The notes: generated by a model from the sequence alone, not told the origin. Positions 26,201 to 39,345 are shown, numbered from the stretch's first letter. The stretch: DNA of 64,000 nt from Monarcha castaneiventris obscurior (GCA_026261815.1 JAMPIT010000230.1:39020501-39084500), one strand, 5' to 3'. Program-made: numbers and translations.

Positions 26201-27928
26201 AGAGCTCTAAAGGAATTCTCCAGAAAGGCAGTCACAAATTATATAAAAGTATTCACAGCTACATAGCTACTTTACTACTTGCTTTAAGATTATGCAAAGC
26301 ACTACACTAATTAACACAAAACATCTGTTCCTGTGCAAATGATGCAAGAAGTATAAAGAACGTACCAAATACACAACTAGTAAAATCAGCCAGATCTCTT
26401 CTACCTGCACGGTGTTGCTGCTGTAGCTCCAGGAGTGAAAACCCAAGTCTGATTCCTCTGAAAGTTCAGAGCATATGTATATACATAACAAGAGTTCTTA
26501 TAGAAAATACCCAAAAATTAGCTTCTTTCCCACTTCCCCTCAACACCAGTTTCCACTGTGATGAACACGCAGCCAACAAGTACACCAAGGCACATGAGAA
26601 CACTTGTACCTAAGCAAAGTACAGCATCCAGACACTTATCCTTTCCCTATAGCAGTGTTACAGCTCACAAACATCTATTTCAGGGGGCACAAGAGGCTGT
26701 ATCCCACACAAACGCCCTCAGGAGAAATGTCTTTCCCTTCTACAGGTGCACACAGCAGTGGGTGGGGGGGGAAGTTCTCTCCAAAGAGAAGGTTTACCAG
26801 GAGATTTTTCAGTTAAGCAATGTTGGTAATTTTCTTTTGCTGGTTTTGATTTTCTGGGTACCTGATGTACCTTCAAACTCACTTTTCCACAATAATTGAT
26901 GCATGAAATATGCTGAACACCTATCTCGATGCTGTAAGAAAAGCCTTTCTAATTTTAAGTCCTCTGGTCTTGGTTAGGAGACTACAAAAAAAAAAAAACC
27001 ACCTACGTTTTTTCCCTGGCACAATCATAAACTAACACCTATTGATAACACTCTTATGACATATTTTAAATATACTCTAACAAATATCCCCTTAACAACA
27101 CAATGGTAGGCCTTAAGGAGAAACCAATATTAGATCTGGATTCCTTCCCCTGCCAGGGATGGATGCGACAGTTTTTGTCTCTCTGTGGAATCCCTGCAGT
27201 ACACAGAAACAGCAAAAGGCAGCTGCATCTCTGCTTTTCACATGAGATTGTCTTTGCTAATGTTGTGTGGGGACTAGAAAATAATGTTATCTTCCAATTA
27301 AAGAAGAACATGTAAGGAATAATGTATTAGCCTTCAGCTACAACAGCAAATTGTTCTGGATATTCTTGACAGAAGCGAGACTGGTGATGGTGCAATTAAG
27401 GGAGAACTGACTGACCAAGCCAAATTTAGTTAAGTACACCAGTAATAAAGAATATGTATTCCCCTGTATTCTTTCCTCACTCTTCCCTGCCCAAATGCAT
27501 TTAAGCACAAACAAGCTTATCTGCTCATTTTTCTCTTTTGTCATCTTAGCTGCGAGAGAATTCCTAGCTGTCATTTGTTAACAAATTGAAAGCATCTAGA
27601 TTTTGCCTATCCTGTCCATTTATTTTCTCCAAAAAGGAGACAATAGAGAATAAAAAGCTCAACTATATCCCTTTCCCCAACTCCAGAATCATCCCCAATC
27701 CATTTACTTCTATGAGAGCCAAAATCAGCAGCTTTTGCACATTAAAGTGAACTTCAGAAAATCCATAGTAAGGATGAGTTTGGCTTTTGTTTTTAAAAAA
27801 TCTTAAGAAAAATGAAATGTTTTACAGTTTGGAAAAGTGGGCAATGCAGAGACAAAAATATCGGAGGGAATTCCGATGTTAATCGAATAGTTAATTAGAA
27901 GAGAACACAGGCAGCCATCTGATAGAGG

Positions 27929-27975
27929 CCGAACACGGGGCACAAACCGGTACACGCCGAACACGGGGCACCAAT
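27929..27975 (-). repeat. Primer-binding-site-like sequence and its 28-bp upstream duplicate
   Basis: Next to the LTR, the minus strand reads TGGTGCCCCGTGTTCGG (27973-27957), starting with the TGG typical of a retroviral primer binding site. The same core, TGTGCCCCGTGTTCGG, recurs 28 bases further on (27944-27929), so the primer-site-like unit is tandemly duplicated. The complementary tRNA is not obvious to me, so the assignment rests on position and the leading TGG. Confidence 0.5.
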
Positions 27976-27976
27976 C

Positions 27977-28467
27977 TGACACTGCTAGTGCCATAAATCA
28001 GCTTCTCTTGCTGGGAGAGGCCCTTTAAAGTCCTTTAGAGTCCTTGCAAGGAGCTTGATAGACGGACGAGGCAAACTCGCAGTAACTGCTTCTTCAGATA
28101 GTTGTTTATTCTAGTGTTATCAGCTTAGAAAGACACAGTAGAACAGAACACGACAAGAGAAGGCAAGAAAATGGCTGCTTATCAAGATTTCAAAGCTTTT
28201 TTATAGGTAAATTATCCAATTAAAAATTGAAACGACAGATATTTTTACTTTTCATCCAATGTTCAGTAAATCACTCCGACACGCAGGCCGGAACTGCGGC
28301 ACTTTTCATCCAATCATCCTAAAGTACTTTTACTGCAGAATATGGAGGACTAGAAGAAGAGAGAAAGAGATATAAACTACAAGGGTTCCTCCATTTTGGA
28401 ACTTTTACTATTTATCTATTTACTACATTAACAAACCTAAAACTTCTAAATTCTTCACCCTGTGACA
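27977..28467 (-). mobile_element. Long terminal repeat of an endogenous retrovirus-like element (about 491 bp)
   Basis: On the minus strand this begins TGTCACAGGG (28467 downwards) and ends GCAGTGTCA (27977), giving TG...CA ends and an imperfect short inverted repeat. Inside, in the expected order, are a repeated U3 motif ATTGGATGAAAAGT (28314-28301 and 28260-28247), a TATA-type box CCTATAAAAAAGC near 28207-28195, and AATAAA at 28110-28105. A primer-site-like TGGTGCCCC follows just after the LTR end. That places it as a 5' LTR with the start of a leader. No gag, pol or env coding sequence is recognisable nearby and no partner LTR is seen in this window, so the element is a fragment. It lies in the same direction as OSBPL10 transcription. 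Confidence 0.72.
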
Positions 28468-31400
28468 TCCTTACATCATATTCTATCACCTAGTTCACAT
28501 CTGTGTAGATTTTAGCTCCTCCCAGATGGTAGGGAGTTTTCTCCATGGATAAAGGTCAAAAACCATGCTGTCCAGGGGGGTTTTTCTCTCCAAAACAGGC
28601 AGAGAAATATTCCCTGCACTCTGGATTCCCACACGGGAAGATGCTTTATTCAGTAAATGAATGGCTGATGTGAAATACAGATTAAAAGAACGGATTGATC
28701 TGTGCAGGCTGCCACTACAAGAGAGGATTCTGTCTGCCAAAACTCCAAAATTAAAAAAAAAACAGACCTAAAACACAACATACGCTGGTAGAGCTACATT
28801 AAAACAAACATTCGACTTTGCTCTGTTTTCAGTCTGAGAGCGAAGAATGTTAACAATTGCAGTCTACAGGCTCTGGAGATACTCTTCTGCCAAAGGCTTC
28901 AGAGTTGGAAATAAATAACACTAGAACTTCTGAAGTTAGAAATTAAGACAGAAGTTTCTTCTCCACATTTTTATTTTCAAAGGTACCTGCTCCTTGTCTG
29001 CATGCCAAATGAACTCAAGCTTTTCAGAAGGCGCTTAATGCTGATCAGCAAATACTTTAGATGTAGCTAAGTGGTGACATTCCTAGCCAAAAAGAAAGGC
29101 CTTGACATTCTCCTCCATCCTACCAAAAGAACATAATTCCCAAACCCAAAGAAGCTTGTAGAGATGTAACCCCTCATCCTCAACTCACACTATATGCAAC
29201 CAACACTTTCAGCTAATAATAACCTTCTCTGGCATATTTTTCAATGAAAGAAAAAAAATTACAAAGAATTTAGCCAATTATCAATGCACATACTTTTAAT
29301 AATGACAGCTAGAAATTATTTTTGACATTATTTGACATTATTTTGACTCAAAAGTAGAAACACAGACAGGATTTTACTTCACTGACTGTTCTTGTCGATG
29401 TACCTCCAAAAAAGACAATCACAAAAACCCTTCCATGAATCTTCAGAGCGGAAATAAAAATTTATTGACTAGCCTTCAAGATGAGATTGAAGACTTCAGT
29501 TTAATCTTCATGTCTATTTGTAGGCTTGAGGTCTAAGACTGACAATTCATGAGAAACATGAAATGGAGAAATCCTGTCATCCTTAAACTATTCTGTTAGA
29601 AAGGATGCCATAAAAATATTTTAAGTCATGACCTATGTAATTGTAGAATCTGGACAAGATTCCACTAGAGTGAATGCCAAGCTGCTTTCTTTCTACTCTA
29701 ATTACTGGAAAACAAAGCAACAAAAATATTTACATCAAAAGAAAGAAGACACTTTTTTTTTCTTGTTTAAAAGCAATAAATGTCAGTAAATCAGTTTAAA
29801 ATAGCTACTATTTAATTATAATCTCCATGAGAGCATTCCATAAGTATGAGGTCAGAAACTCTCAGCCACTTGTAGGTCCTTGCTTTAGAGGCAGTAAGAC
29901 TGCAAGGCCTCCAGTGTATAGGGAAGTCAGCAAAACTTGCACAACTGAGTATAAAGACCCCAAGGACACAAGGAAAGCTACAGAGAAAGCATATTAAGTA
30001 GGTATCTATCTACTTTTAAGGCAGTCCTCTCTCTTCATGGCGTAATAGTGAGAGCTTTGGATGCTGAAGGAAAGCAAACTCAAGGGTAGGTTCAAGTCAC
30101 CCAAGCTAAGCAATTGAATATTTCTCACATTCCACACAAGGAAGACTGTTGCCTGGATTGCTTTCATGAACTGTAGGCTAGAAGCAAGAAAATAAATCAT
30201 AAAATTCCTATCTTGTCTCTATCTATGCGTTCTGCCCCACACTGCCCACTGGCACCTTTACACCACATAGCAGGTAATGAGACAGCACTGGCATGGAAGC
30301 ATCTGGCAAGAAACTGCACAGGGCCATGACACCTCACAAGAAAGGTGTTTGAGAATTCCTATCACAGGAGCACATGGCTTCTAAACTAACAAGAGGCATT
30401 TTCACCTGACAGTGACAGTAAATGTCAGCTTCTGTTGCACCTGCTGGGTATAAAATTTAAATAATTCACCTGGAGAACACAACCAAAAGGAAATAGATCA
30501 TCTCTCAGAATTAGAGTTTGCTAGTGGATTACTTAAAGGCTTTAGTCTGAATAGGTATGAGCTTATGCAGCTTTGATGACTCTGAAACTCTACCGACTCA
30601 GCAGAAACGTTAAGTCTATCAAAGTATGCCTGGGAAAGATTAAGTGTGTAGGAAAATCAGTAATCAAGACTTGTAGGCCAGGTTCTTTCAGGCAACTGTG
30701 TTGCATAATAAGGCCTAGGGAAAAAAAATGATTTCACAGACTTTCAGTCGCGAAGAAGAGACTAAATATTTCAGCAGCTTTTAGTTTCCTTCTTAGTTCT
30801 CTTTTTTTTTTTTTCACTTCCATACCAAAGAATAAACCCACGCACACACTGGAGAATTAACTGCTTGCATTCAAGTTCTCACAGTTATACCAAAGATGCT
30901 GGTGTGAACCAGTGCTATAGAATTTTGATTCCTGAAAGGATTCTCCTGGAAGTTTACAGTCTTAGGAAGAACAAATAAAAACACTTAGCAGATGTTACTA
31001 TTCAGTATTTCAAAGTCATGACTTTTTTAAAGGAAAAATTGGCAATTCCCTTTACATGATTACTAATGTTTTGCTTGCTTTTCTCTCTTCTTGTCCACAG
31101 ATTCTCAAAAACCATTATCAAGTCAAAACACGGACACTGACTTAACAGGAGATTACATGGACACAGATTCAAGGACATACACCTCAAGTCATCTATCTCT
31201 TGACAGTTCACTTAGATCACATTGAGATGAAAAACAACCTTCAGGGACCTTGAAACTAGAAAGTAACTTTTCTTAGAAGGATGCTTTTCATCTCTGTTTC
31301 AAACCATTCTTTTCTGAAACAAAGTTATATCAAATAATTTAATTCAGTGCACTTTATCATTACTCCTTAGATAAGTCCAAAACGGGTTTTGCATTTTCTA

Positions 31401-31631
31401 CAAGAAAACAGGATTTTTTTTTAAATCGTGTTCCTTTATAAAACCAATCAGAATCTGGATGTGGGAAAGTCAGCATGTACCACAGGACAGGTGCCAAAAG
31501 GTTTAATGTTGTTTTTTCCAAGAACCACTTTCACATGTGGTTCCCAAGTATCCCTCTCACTTCTATTCTCCTCACAATGGGAATGCTTCAGAGGCTGTCC
31601 CACCGTGCCATCTCAGCAGCCTTGAGGGCAT

Positions 31632-31658
31632 ATCCTGCCCTGCAAGTAAGGGCAGGAT
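31632..31658 (+). repeat. Perfect 10-bp inverted repeat
   Basis: The arms ATCCTGCCCT (31632-31641) and AGGGCAGGAT (31649-31658) are exact complements around a 7-base loop. It is far too short for a microRNA precursor stem and lies in intron sequence, so it is probably a chance or decayed structure. Confidence 0.75.
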
Positions 31659-32496
31659 GGGGGTGGGGATTGTTGTGGAAGCGCCTCAAGAAAACACAAA
31701 AAGCCACCCCATATCCAGAGTTCTGCTGCTGCTGCTTCTCTCACATCTACTCTTGCTCTTGTTCTTAACACTTGGCAGTGCAGTTTATGCATGACAAAAC
31801 ACTCCACCCTTCCAGAAAGCTAAAGGTCCAACTTCCAACATTATGGACAGACCCAGAACTGGGTGAACTGGAAAAACTGAGGCATGTAGGGACTGAGAGG
31901 CTCATGCCAACAGAGCTCAGTGGAGTATCACACTGACATTTTAGGCTCATAAAAACTTGCTGCAGATTTTCTTTTTTTTTTAAAGCATGGAGAATTCTTT
32001 CCTGACTCATAAGAAAACCACAGACTGAAATAAATCCACCTCAGCAGCATCCTTCCATGCAGAAAACTAGAAAAATTATTTTCACTGTAGCACTGCATAG
32101 TATTATTTTTATCAAATAAATCTGTACTGAGACTGAAATCTATTAAGAAAAAAAAAAAGGAGGGGGAGAACAACAAAACAATCAAGCTGGTTCAGCACAG
32201 CCATTAAGAATGCAGGTTTATATATACCTCTTCTCCATGCCCCATTTTTTTCATGTTGCTGTCTTCAGGACTGGATTTCTCTGAGAAGACTCAGGACCAC
32301 CTCTTTTCCTCCTCTCTTCTGATTGCAATACATTTCGCATCTTTTTTCAGGCAAAGAATTACAGTGCTTGAGGCTGCAGAAGCTCACAAACTGCTCCTCC
32401 CAACTTGCCTCTCTGAGAATGGTTAATTTTGCCTGCTTCAAATCATAGTAACACCCCAAGGCACATGAACTAACACCCCAGGGAGCTCGTGCTCAC

Positions 32497-32707
32497 CTGA
32501 TGACAGGGTCCTGTTATGCTGTTGGCCCACTTGATGCATGCTTTGCTGTAGCAGACTCAGGCATTCTCCAAGGCAGCTCAGGGTGGCAGCAGAGGTAGCT
32601 TTTAAAAGTAGCAAGTCCTGATCCAAGGCAGTAAGGGGTCCAGAATTTGGGAGAGCTTCAATGGCTTGTACAAGATTCTTCTGTTGTCCTTCAGCTTGGC
32701 TCATGAT
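32497..32707 (-). CDS. OSBPL10: OSBPL10 internal exon: helical segment between PH domain and ORD
   Basis: This 211-base exon encodes 70 codons plus one base. The sequence [17 protein letters not shown] is followed by a well-conserved block, [19 protein letters not shown], and then [11 protein letters not shown] (residues 45-55). The leucine-rich, glutamine-containing helices are where the family forms coiled-coil contacts. In ORP10 this general region is implicated in pairing with ORP9; that role is known for the family and not seen directly here. The acceptor AG is at 32709-32708 and the donor GT at 32496-32495, phase 1. An open frame continues upstream of the acceptor to a methionine at 32737, but that part is intron. 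Confidence 0.95.
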
Positions 32708-34347
32708 CTGTAAAGGTCCAAAAACATCTGCTGTCATAGGAAATATCAGTATGTAGCTGTTAAATTCTTATGGGTTGAAATAGTGACTAAATGTGAAGAA
32801 CTACCACAAATGGATGTTAATGTTCTGATCCAAACATACCATATACTCACCTACAAAAACGAAGGGCTTGAGACTACCAAAGGCCTGTAAAAATGTCAAG
32901 ACTATGTTAGAGAAAATAGTCTCTTAAAATAGTAGGTTCACAGTAGGTTTAATAGTGACTCATAGTTTCTGAAAGTCTTTGTAAGGAGAAGTATGAAAAT
33001 TCTACTTCGTTCTCCGTTATTAATTTAGGCTTAGATTTTCCTGCCTTTGTCTGTGATCTGAGACAACCAGGGAAGTTACACTGTCCTTCCTCCTTTCCTA
33101 AATAAAGTATCTAATCACAGCTTAAGAATGGGCATATCCATTTCTCAAGCATCACTAAGGAACTGTTTTTACAAAATGCAGTAATTTTTAAGTTTACAGA
33201 CATTAGCATAGGAAGCAACTTAAGAGTACTTATTTCACATCCAATATGAATATCAGCTGTCAGGCAGAAAGTTAATCTCTTTCTAGATTTGGACCATCCA
33301 GATGAAGATGAAAGGGGTGCTTGTAAAGCAGGTAAAAACAGGGAGCAGGTTGCTCTTTAAGCAAATTGGCAAGCTTTCAAAATCCTAAAGCCAAAAGAAA
33401 AAGATGTTCAAAATTTCTCTCTCCATTCTTACAGCCTGTAGGAAACGATATATGCACATGACAAGCCTCTTACACTTACCTTGCAAAAAACTTACTGCAA
33501 AAACTTACAGGTTTACACTTGAGGTATCCAAAGCTTTCAGAAAAATATATCTGAAAACATCATAATAAACAAAGATTCAAGCCCCATTTGTCCACACTAC
33601 CCTACTGTAAAAATGTATTATGAACTTTATGACTTTTTTATCATTATTATATTTTCAAGTACTGTGTGCTTCCTGCAGCCTTCCTATGCTACTGTAAATT
33701 GATTTAAAAAGTGTATGTTGAGTGCACTGAAAAGCTAGAAAGGAAACTGAACTCAGAGATGCATATAACCATTCTTGCAAAAAAAGAGTAGAATTACACA
33801 AAAAGCTGTTGTCGCAGCCTGTAAATTTAGTCAAATTCCTTGCTGAAGGTTAACATGACATTTTAATAATCAACATTTAAAACAGAGGCCAAAACTACAG
33901 TAAAAGCCACAGCCAATTTTAATTCCCTTTGACAGAAAACAAGACCTATCAGAAGGTGACACAGACCCCTGCAAAAGGCAGCTTTAGGCAACCACAGAAT
34001 CCCAGGCAAGCCTCTGCTTTCAGAAGTCACACACTGGGAACCTGAGCTACACAGCCCAGACAAGGTGGCTGCTTCAAAGATAAAACAAAAACAAAAACAC
34101 ACAAAAAGACACACTTATGCAAGTATTCCTCCTTCAGGGAAAGAGCACAAGGAGGCAAACTGAAGGAACACCTAGGAGAAAAAAGATTACCATCTCCCTG
34201 AAAGACTAAACAATATAATTGTATGGAAAACTGCTTCTCTCCTTATCCCATGCTGCATAAGAGTGTGAAATTGAAAACCTGACATTCTCATACTTCACAG
34301 TGACAGAAATGTTCTATTTTCATTTCCAAGTGACTAGTTTTCCTACT

Positions 34348-34410
34348 TTTTTGAGTTTTGTTTTTTGTTTTGCTTTGGTTTTTTGGGTTTTTGTTGGTTT
34401 TTTTTGTGGG
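34348..34410 (+). repeat. T/G-rich low-complexity tract
   Basis: Runs of T broken by single or multiple G make up this segment. It gives a spurious hydrophobic open frame and has no recognisable function. Confidence 0.8.
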
Positions 34411-35955
34411 AAACGGCTGACAATTCCAAGATTTGCTTCCATAAAAAATAAAATCAAAAATAAAACTCTGAAAACTTCAAACATTTCAATTTCCCCTCCT
34501 CCTTAATTAAAGGCAACTATATTCTTTTGCAGATAAAACAGGAGCATAAGATCAGGGAGCTTAGAAAACATTTGAAAAATTAACTGAACTTTCACAGCTA
34601 TCATTCAGCCCAAAAATTTTGTCAAAGGCTTTTGTCAGCTGTATTCTTCCTAGATTAGGAGAACTTTCCATAAAATCAATGATTTATTCTACCTTTATCC
34701 AAAACAAGGTGTTGGTCTGAGTCCTATTGTTTCCTAGGTGACCTAAGACAGCTTTAAAGCAGCCTTTTGATTCATCTTTTCCTTGCTACCTAGAGTTTCA
34801 TGTTATAGTTGTGATACAAGCAGCTGTTCTACAGACCTGACACAGCAGAAGACATCTGGAACAGCACCTTCTGTGTCAGATTCGAAGTATTAGGACTTGC
34901 TGAACATTTACTGCTCAAGCACTCATCAAAACCACACTGTTTAAGGTGCTGAATGACCAGAAGAAAGATGGAGAACCTCCCCTATTCTAAAGTGGCAGAT
35001 CAACTCTGTGGCATGACATATATTTTTGAAATAACTGAACTTTTTTAACATGCTTGCCAATTTTTTTTAGAGACCTTGACAAAAGATTTCAGAAGAGCTG
35101 AAGTGTAGCTGTTCTACAGAGAGCAAATCAAGGAGAAGCTAACACAAAAACACTCATTAAATGCATTAACCCTTAACAGGACAGCCACTAAAGTCATGCA
35201 GTTATAGCATCATCCTCTGTCTTACTGGTGGGTCTATTTTTTGCTTTCTCCCAGGATAGCCAAAATGCTTGACTTACCAGCAGTATAAGCTAGTTTCAAA
35301 ATCAGAATGAAAAGCTTTGATTTTGAGAAAGGTAAGTTTTAACTTCCCTTTTCCAAAGTGAAATAACTTGCCTAGTTTTGAATGACTTTGCCCTTACATG
35401 GGTTTATTTTAGCACTTTACAGTTCTCCATCCTTCCCATTTGCAAATACAGACAGCTCAAAGTAGTAGTTCTTTACTTGTAACAACAACAAAAGCTATTT
35501 TTGCCCCATCTACTCACCAAATCTCAACCCATTTCTCTTTCCACTCTTGTTTTTAATTTGACACCTCCTCTTCACCTATATATTCTTCTCATAATATCAC
35601 AAAAAACCTGCACATTCTCAGAAATGCAGTGAAACTTCAAAAATACAACTTTATGATAGATGTACAATGAAAAAAACTGAAAGAACCATCAGGACTACAT
35701 GGATTAAAAGGAATTTTAAGTGTGCAAATTCCTAGCATTTGTAGGCCTGCATTTACTTAACTGCCAAATGTTCAGTAAGAAGAAGCCTCATCCTAGGAAA
35801 ACACCAGTTCAAATACATGGCTTGCTTCTTTCTCCATCTTCTGCCTGATGCAGGAGAACAAGCAGCTGACATGTGTTCCCTATTAACAGCTGCTTCTGAA
35901 GCTTGAAGGAGACCTTTGAGGCTGTCAGAAACTCTCAGGTATTGCCTGTGTTCCT

Positions 35956-36849
35956 TGTGGTGGGCTGACTTTGGCTGCTCACCCAGTGCCCACCACTTTG
36001 CCTCCCTGGCTGAAAACCAAGAGACTCGTGGGTCAAGGTAAGGACAGGGAGGTCACCCAATTACCATCACAGGTAAAACAGACTTGACTCAGGGAAATTA
36101 GTTTAATTAGCACCAATCAGAGTAAGGTAATGAGAAAATAAAACCAAATCTTACTTTTCCCCCACCCCTCCCTTCTTCCCAGGTTTAACTTCATTCCCAG
36201 TTTCACTCCCTCCTTCCCCACAGCAGCACAGGGGGACAGCTAGGAGTTACAGCCTGTGCATGACACATTGTCTCTGCCACTCAATCCTCCTTGCTCTCCT
36301 CCCATGGGAAACAGCCCTCCATGAACTGCTTCAGCACAGGTCCCTCGCAGGGTTACAAACCCTGTCAGCAAACCTGCTTTTAGCACAGGGCCACAGTCTC
36401 TTTCAGGCATCCATCTGCTCTGGCAGGGGGTCCTCCAGGGGCTGCAGGTGGATCTCTGCTCACCATGGACCTCCATGTGCTGCAGAGGGACATCCTGCTT
36501 CACCATGGGCTGCACCACAGGCTGCAGGGCAATCCCTGCTCCAGTACCTGGGGAACACCTTCCCCTCCTTCATCACTGGCCTTGGTGTCTGCAGTTGCTT
36601 CTCTCACATATTCTCACTCCTCTCTTCTCTGGCTGCTGTTGAGCAGCAGTTTTTTTCCCCTTCTCAAATCTGCTATCACAGAGGCTCTACCACCACGGCC
36701 AGTGGGCTCGGGCTTGGCCAGCTGCAGGTCCAGCTTGGAGCCAGCTGGCCTTGGCTCTGTCGGACAAGGGGAAGCTTCTGGCCACTCCTCACAGAAGCCA
36801 TGTCTGTGGACCTTCTCTAACCAAAACCTTGCCATGCAGAGCTAATGCA
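35956..36849 (-). mobile_element. ~1 kb LTR-type dispersed repeat, copy 2 (endogenous retrovirus-like)
   Basis: This is the second copy of the family at 12817-13872, in the same orientation and about 160 bases shorter. It shares the starting pattern GGTGGGCTGAC, the AAAATAAAACCAAATCTT block, the CCATGGGCTGCA-type internal units and the GTGTCTGCAGTTGCTTCTCTC segment with copy 1. The minus-strand AATAAA of copy 1 is degraded here. The 186-codon plus-strand frame 36260-36820 and the 92-codon minus-strand frame 36518-36240 lie within the repeat and have no support as genes. Divergence between the two copies suggests they are separate, fairly old insertions. Confidence 0.72.
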
Positions 36850-38865
36850 ATTGTCCTGAATAACACTACACTCAAAGAAACCTGCCATCCAATGACCCTC
36901 TCACGAATGTCAGAATGCAACAGGAAACATCTGTGATGCTCTCCTCTGTAGGTCCTCCCCTCCTAGCACCCCTTGCTCCAATACAGACAATCCACAGCTT
37001 TTGCTGCTGCCGGCTTCCTCCTCTTCAGGGCTGACCTTAACATCCTGTGTGATTGCCTTCCCTACCTACCCCAGACACAGCAACTGCTAGCTACTCCTTC
37101 ACAGCTGGAACTGCACCTCCTGCATCTTCCTGTTGTGAGCACATAGCCAAACACGATGTAAGACACACACACTTATGTGATAAGAATCCAAACACACAGT
37201 AAGTGGAAATGACTAATTCTCAGGGTTATCTGCACAGTGTGTGGAAAATTAGCAAAAAAAAGCCATGAGATACCCTAGGTTTGCAAAGAAATTTATTTCA
37301 GACATAAGATGAAAGAACATTCTTTCATGCGGTAAATAAGCTAAAATTAGTTACTAAAAATTAATTTAGGATATAATAATGAAAAATTGAAGTCCTATTT
37401 TCCATGCTAAAAGAAAAAAATACAGGAATTCAGTATTTTGTTAAAATACTAGATGATACATTAATCTTTCCCATGCAAAAAAACCATCCCACAAAACTTG
37501 AATGTCATTTTTTAATGCCTCAATTTGTTTCTAGAAAGAGAAAGGGAAATATTCCAAATTATTAAGAATAATAATAATCTCTATTCAAGATTTTTCCTCC
37601 CATCCTACAACAAAAATAAACAGAAACTTCAAAGGAAGAAAACTGAATAGCTACACCTGAATATAAGAGCATATGATTGCTTTTTGACATGATTTTATTT
37701 TAAATGCTTTTGTTACCCCAACTCCAGGACTAAGAGGCATAAAAGTCTGTTTGTCTAGAACAGATGTGTATTATCAGAACATCCTTCTTTCTAGAATTAT
37801 TGCTCCTACAGGATTTCACCCAATTAACACAGTGCATCGCAACAACCAAAAGCAAACACCAGCTTTATGCCATCTGTAAAACTCCTCAATCCACAGCTGC
37901 CACAGGGGCACCTCCCAAGACAGTGACTTCAGGTTCCTCACAGCAAAGGAAGAATGACAACAGCCATATTACCTCAGAGGGCAAGCAGACAACTCTCCCT
38001 TTGTCACACACGCCATGTGGAACTGGCCAAGAAAATAAGTATCATCACCAATCCTGTCTTTCTACATAATGATTTAAATGCTTCAGATCATCCTACCCTT
38101 CTTTTAGAATATAAAACACAAGGGAGATTCTTCAGACTGCACCAGACACAATCCGGTACACATATGAGCCATTTCAATTTTAGCTTAAATTTAGTTCAAA
38201 TGTTGTTTAAACGTAGTTTAAATAGTGTTGATCACACAACTGAATCCTTTTATAGTCAGTATTCAGATATGCCTACCCATGCATGAGGAAAAATCCAAAA
38301 CACCCCAGAGAAAAAAGAAAATGTTCTTTTAGTGCTGAAAACCCATAGAAATTCTGCATCATCAAGCCCCTCTGTGACATGCTAGAAATCATTCATGAAG
38401 GAAACATTCTGCTCCATCAGTTAATAACTCTTTTTCTCTATGGTAGTAATCTCAGCACATGGTCGCCAGCAGCACATGGTCTGCAGACTTATCTGTAGGC
38501 AATTACTCTGAAAGATTCAATGCAGTGATTTTTATTTTTCAGTCCTTTCCATTACTACACACAAGTTGAAAACCATTATTAAAAACATGGGAAAATAAAC
38601 AACACAATAGAAAATGTTTGTACGAAAAACAGAGCATCTGTAAAAATAACCAGTTATGTGGAAAAATCTTTACACACTTAATAATAGAAATGCAACATGC
38701 ATCACTTCCTTAAATCTCTAAGTCAAGTTGTCCTTGTGAGAAGTTTACTGCTTTTAAAGACTGGGAAATAGCCAGTTTGCTGCTTCACTCTTTTTTGGCA
38801 GGATTTGATTGCTTGGTGCTTCCTTGGGGTGGGTTTTTTTTATAAGATGTAATATGAAAACACAG

Positions 38866-38894
38866 TCTCTCTCTCCCTCTCTCTCTCACACACA
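38866..38894 (+). repeat. CT and CA microsatellite
   Basis: A (CT)n run with one CC interruption passes directly into (CA)4. It is an ordinary compound microsatellite. Confidence 0.9.
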
Positions 38895-39345
38895 CTTTCT
38901 GGAAATACTAGTTTTTTGCTTTTTAGAAAATAGTACCAGAAAAATAACTTTTCAGAAAACATTAGGAAAGGACAGGAGATGAGACCAGCTTTTCAAATTA
39001 CTCTAGAATAAGTCACAAGTGATATATGGTCAGTTTAACCACTGTTAAACATGCTTATTTCACAGGGGTTTGGATTTTTTTCTTTCATAGAAAACATGGA
39101 TTTTCTTAAAAAAAAAAAAAGCAGATGAAGAACAGAAAAGTCCACACACAAAAAATAAAAACCTTCTAAATCAATGTACACATGATATATTGTGTTGCCA
39201 CATGAACCTAATACAGCCATCAATTCTGACCTTGAGCAAGGACTCCTCTTGACCTGTATTTCATCAACAACACAAACTTGTCATATTGTAAAAATCGGAA
39301 GTTAAAACAGACAGCCAGTATAAGTAGAATATATGTGTATAGGCA

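Larger units (their letters stand above)
23298..32496 (-). other. OSBPL10: OSBPL10 intron (9.2 kb) containing an LTR
   Basis: This phase-1 intron is bounded by GT at 32496-32495 and AG at 23299-23298. Its notable content is the LTR with a primer-site-like sequence at 27929-28467 and a perfect 10-bp inverted repeat at 31632-31658. The remainder is AT-rich with short homopolymer runs, and I see no exon or RNA gene in it. Confidence 0.9.

Noticed and set aside
32438..32737. 99-codon minus-strand frame starting [10 protein letters not shown]
   Set aside because: The part upstream of 32707 is intron before a good AG acceptor, and the end runs past the GT donor. Only 32497-32707 is exon.
36260..36820. 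186-codon plus-strand open frame
   Set aside because: It lies inside the LTR-type repeat; the related copy at 12817-13872 does not keep this frame intact.
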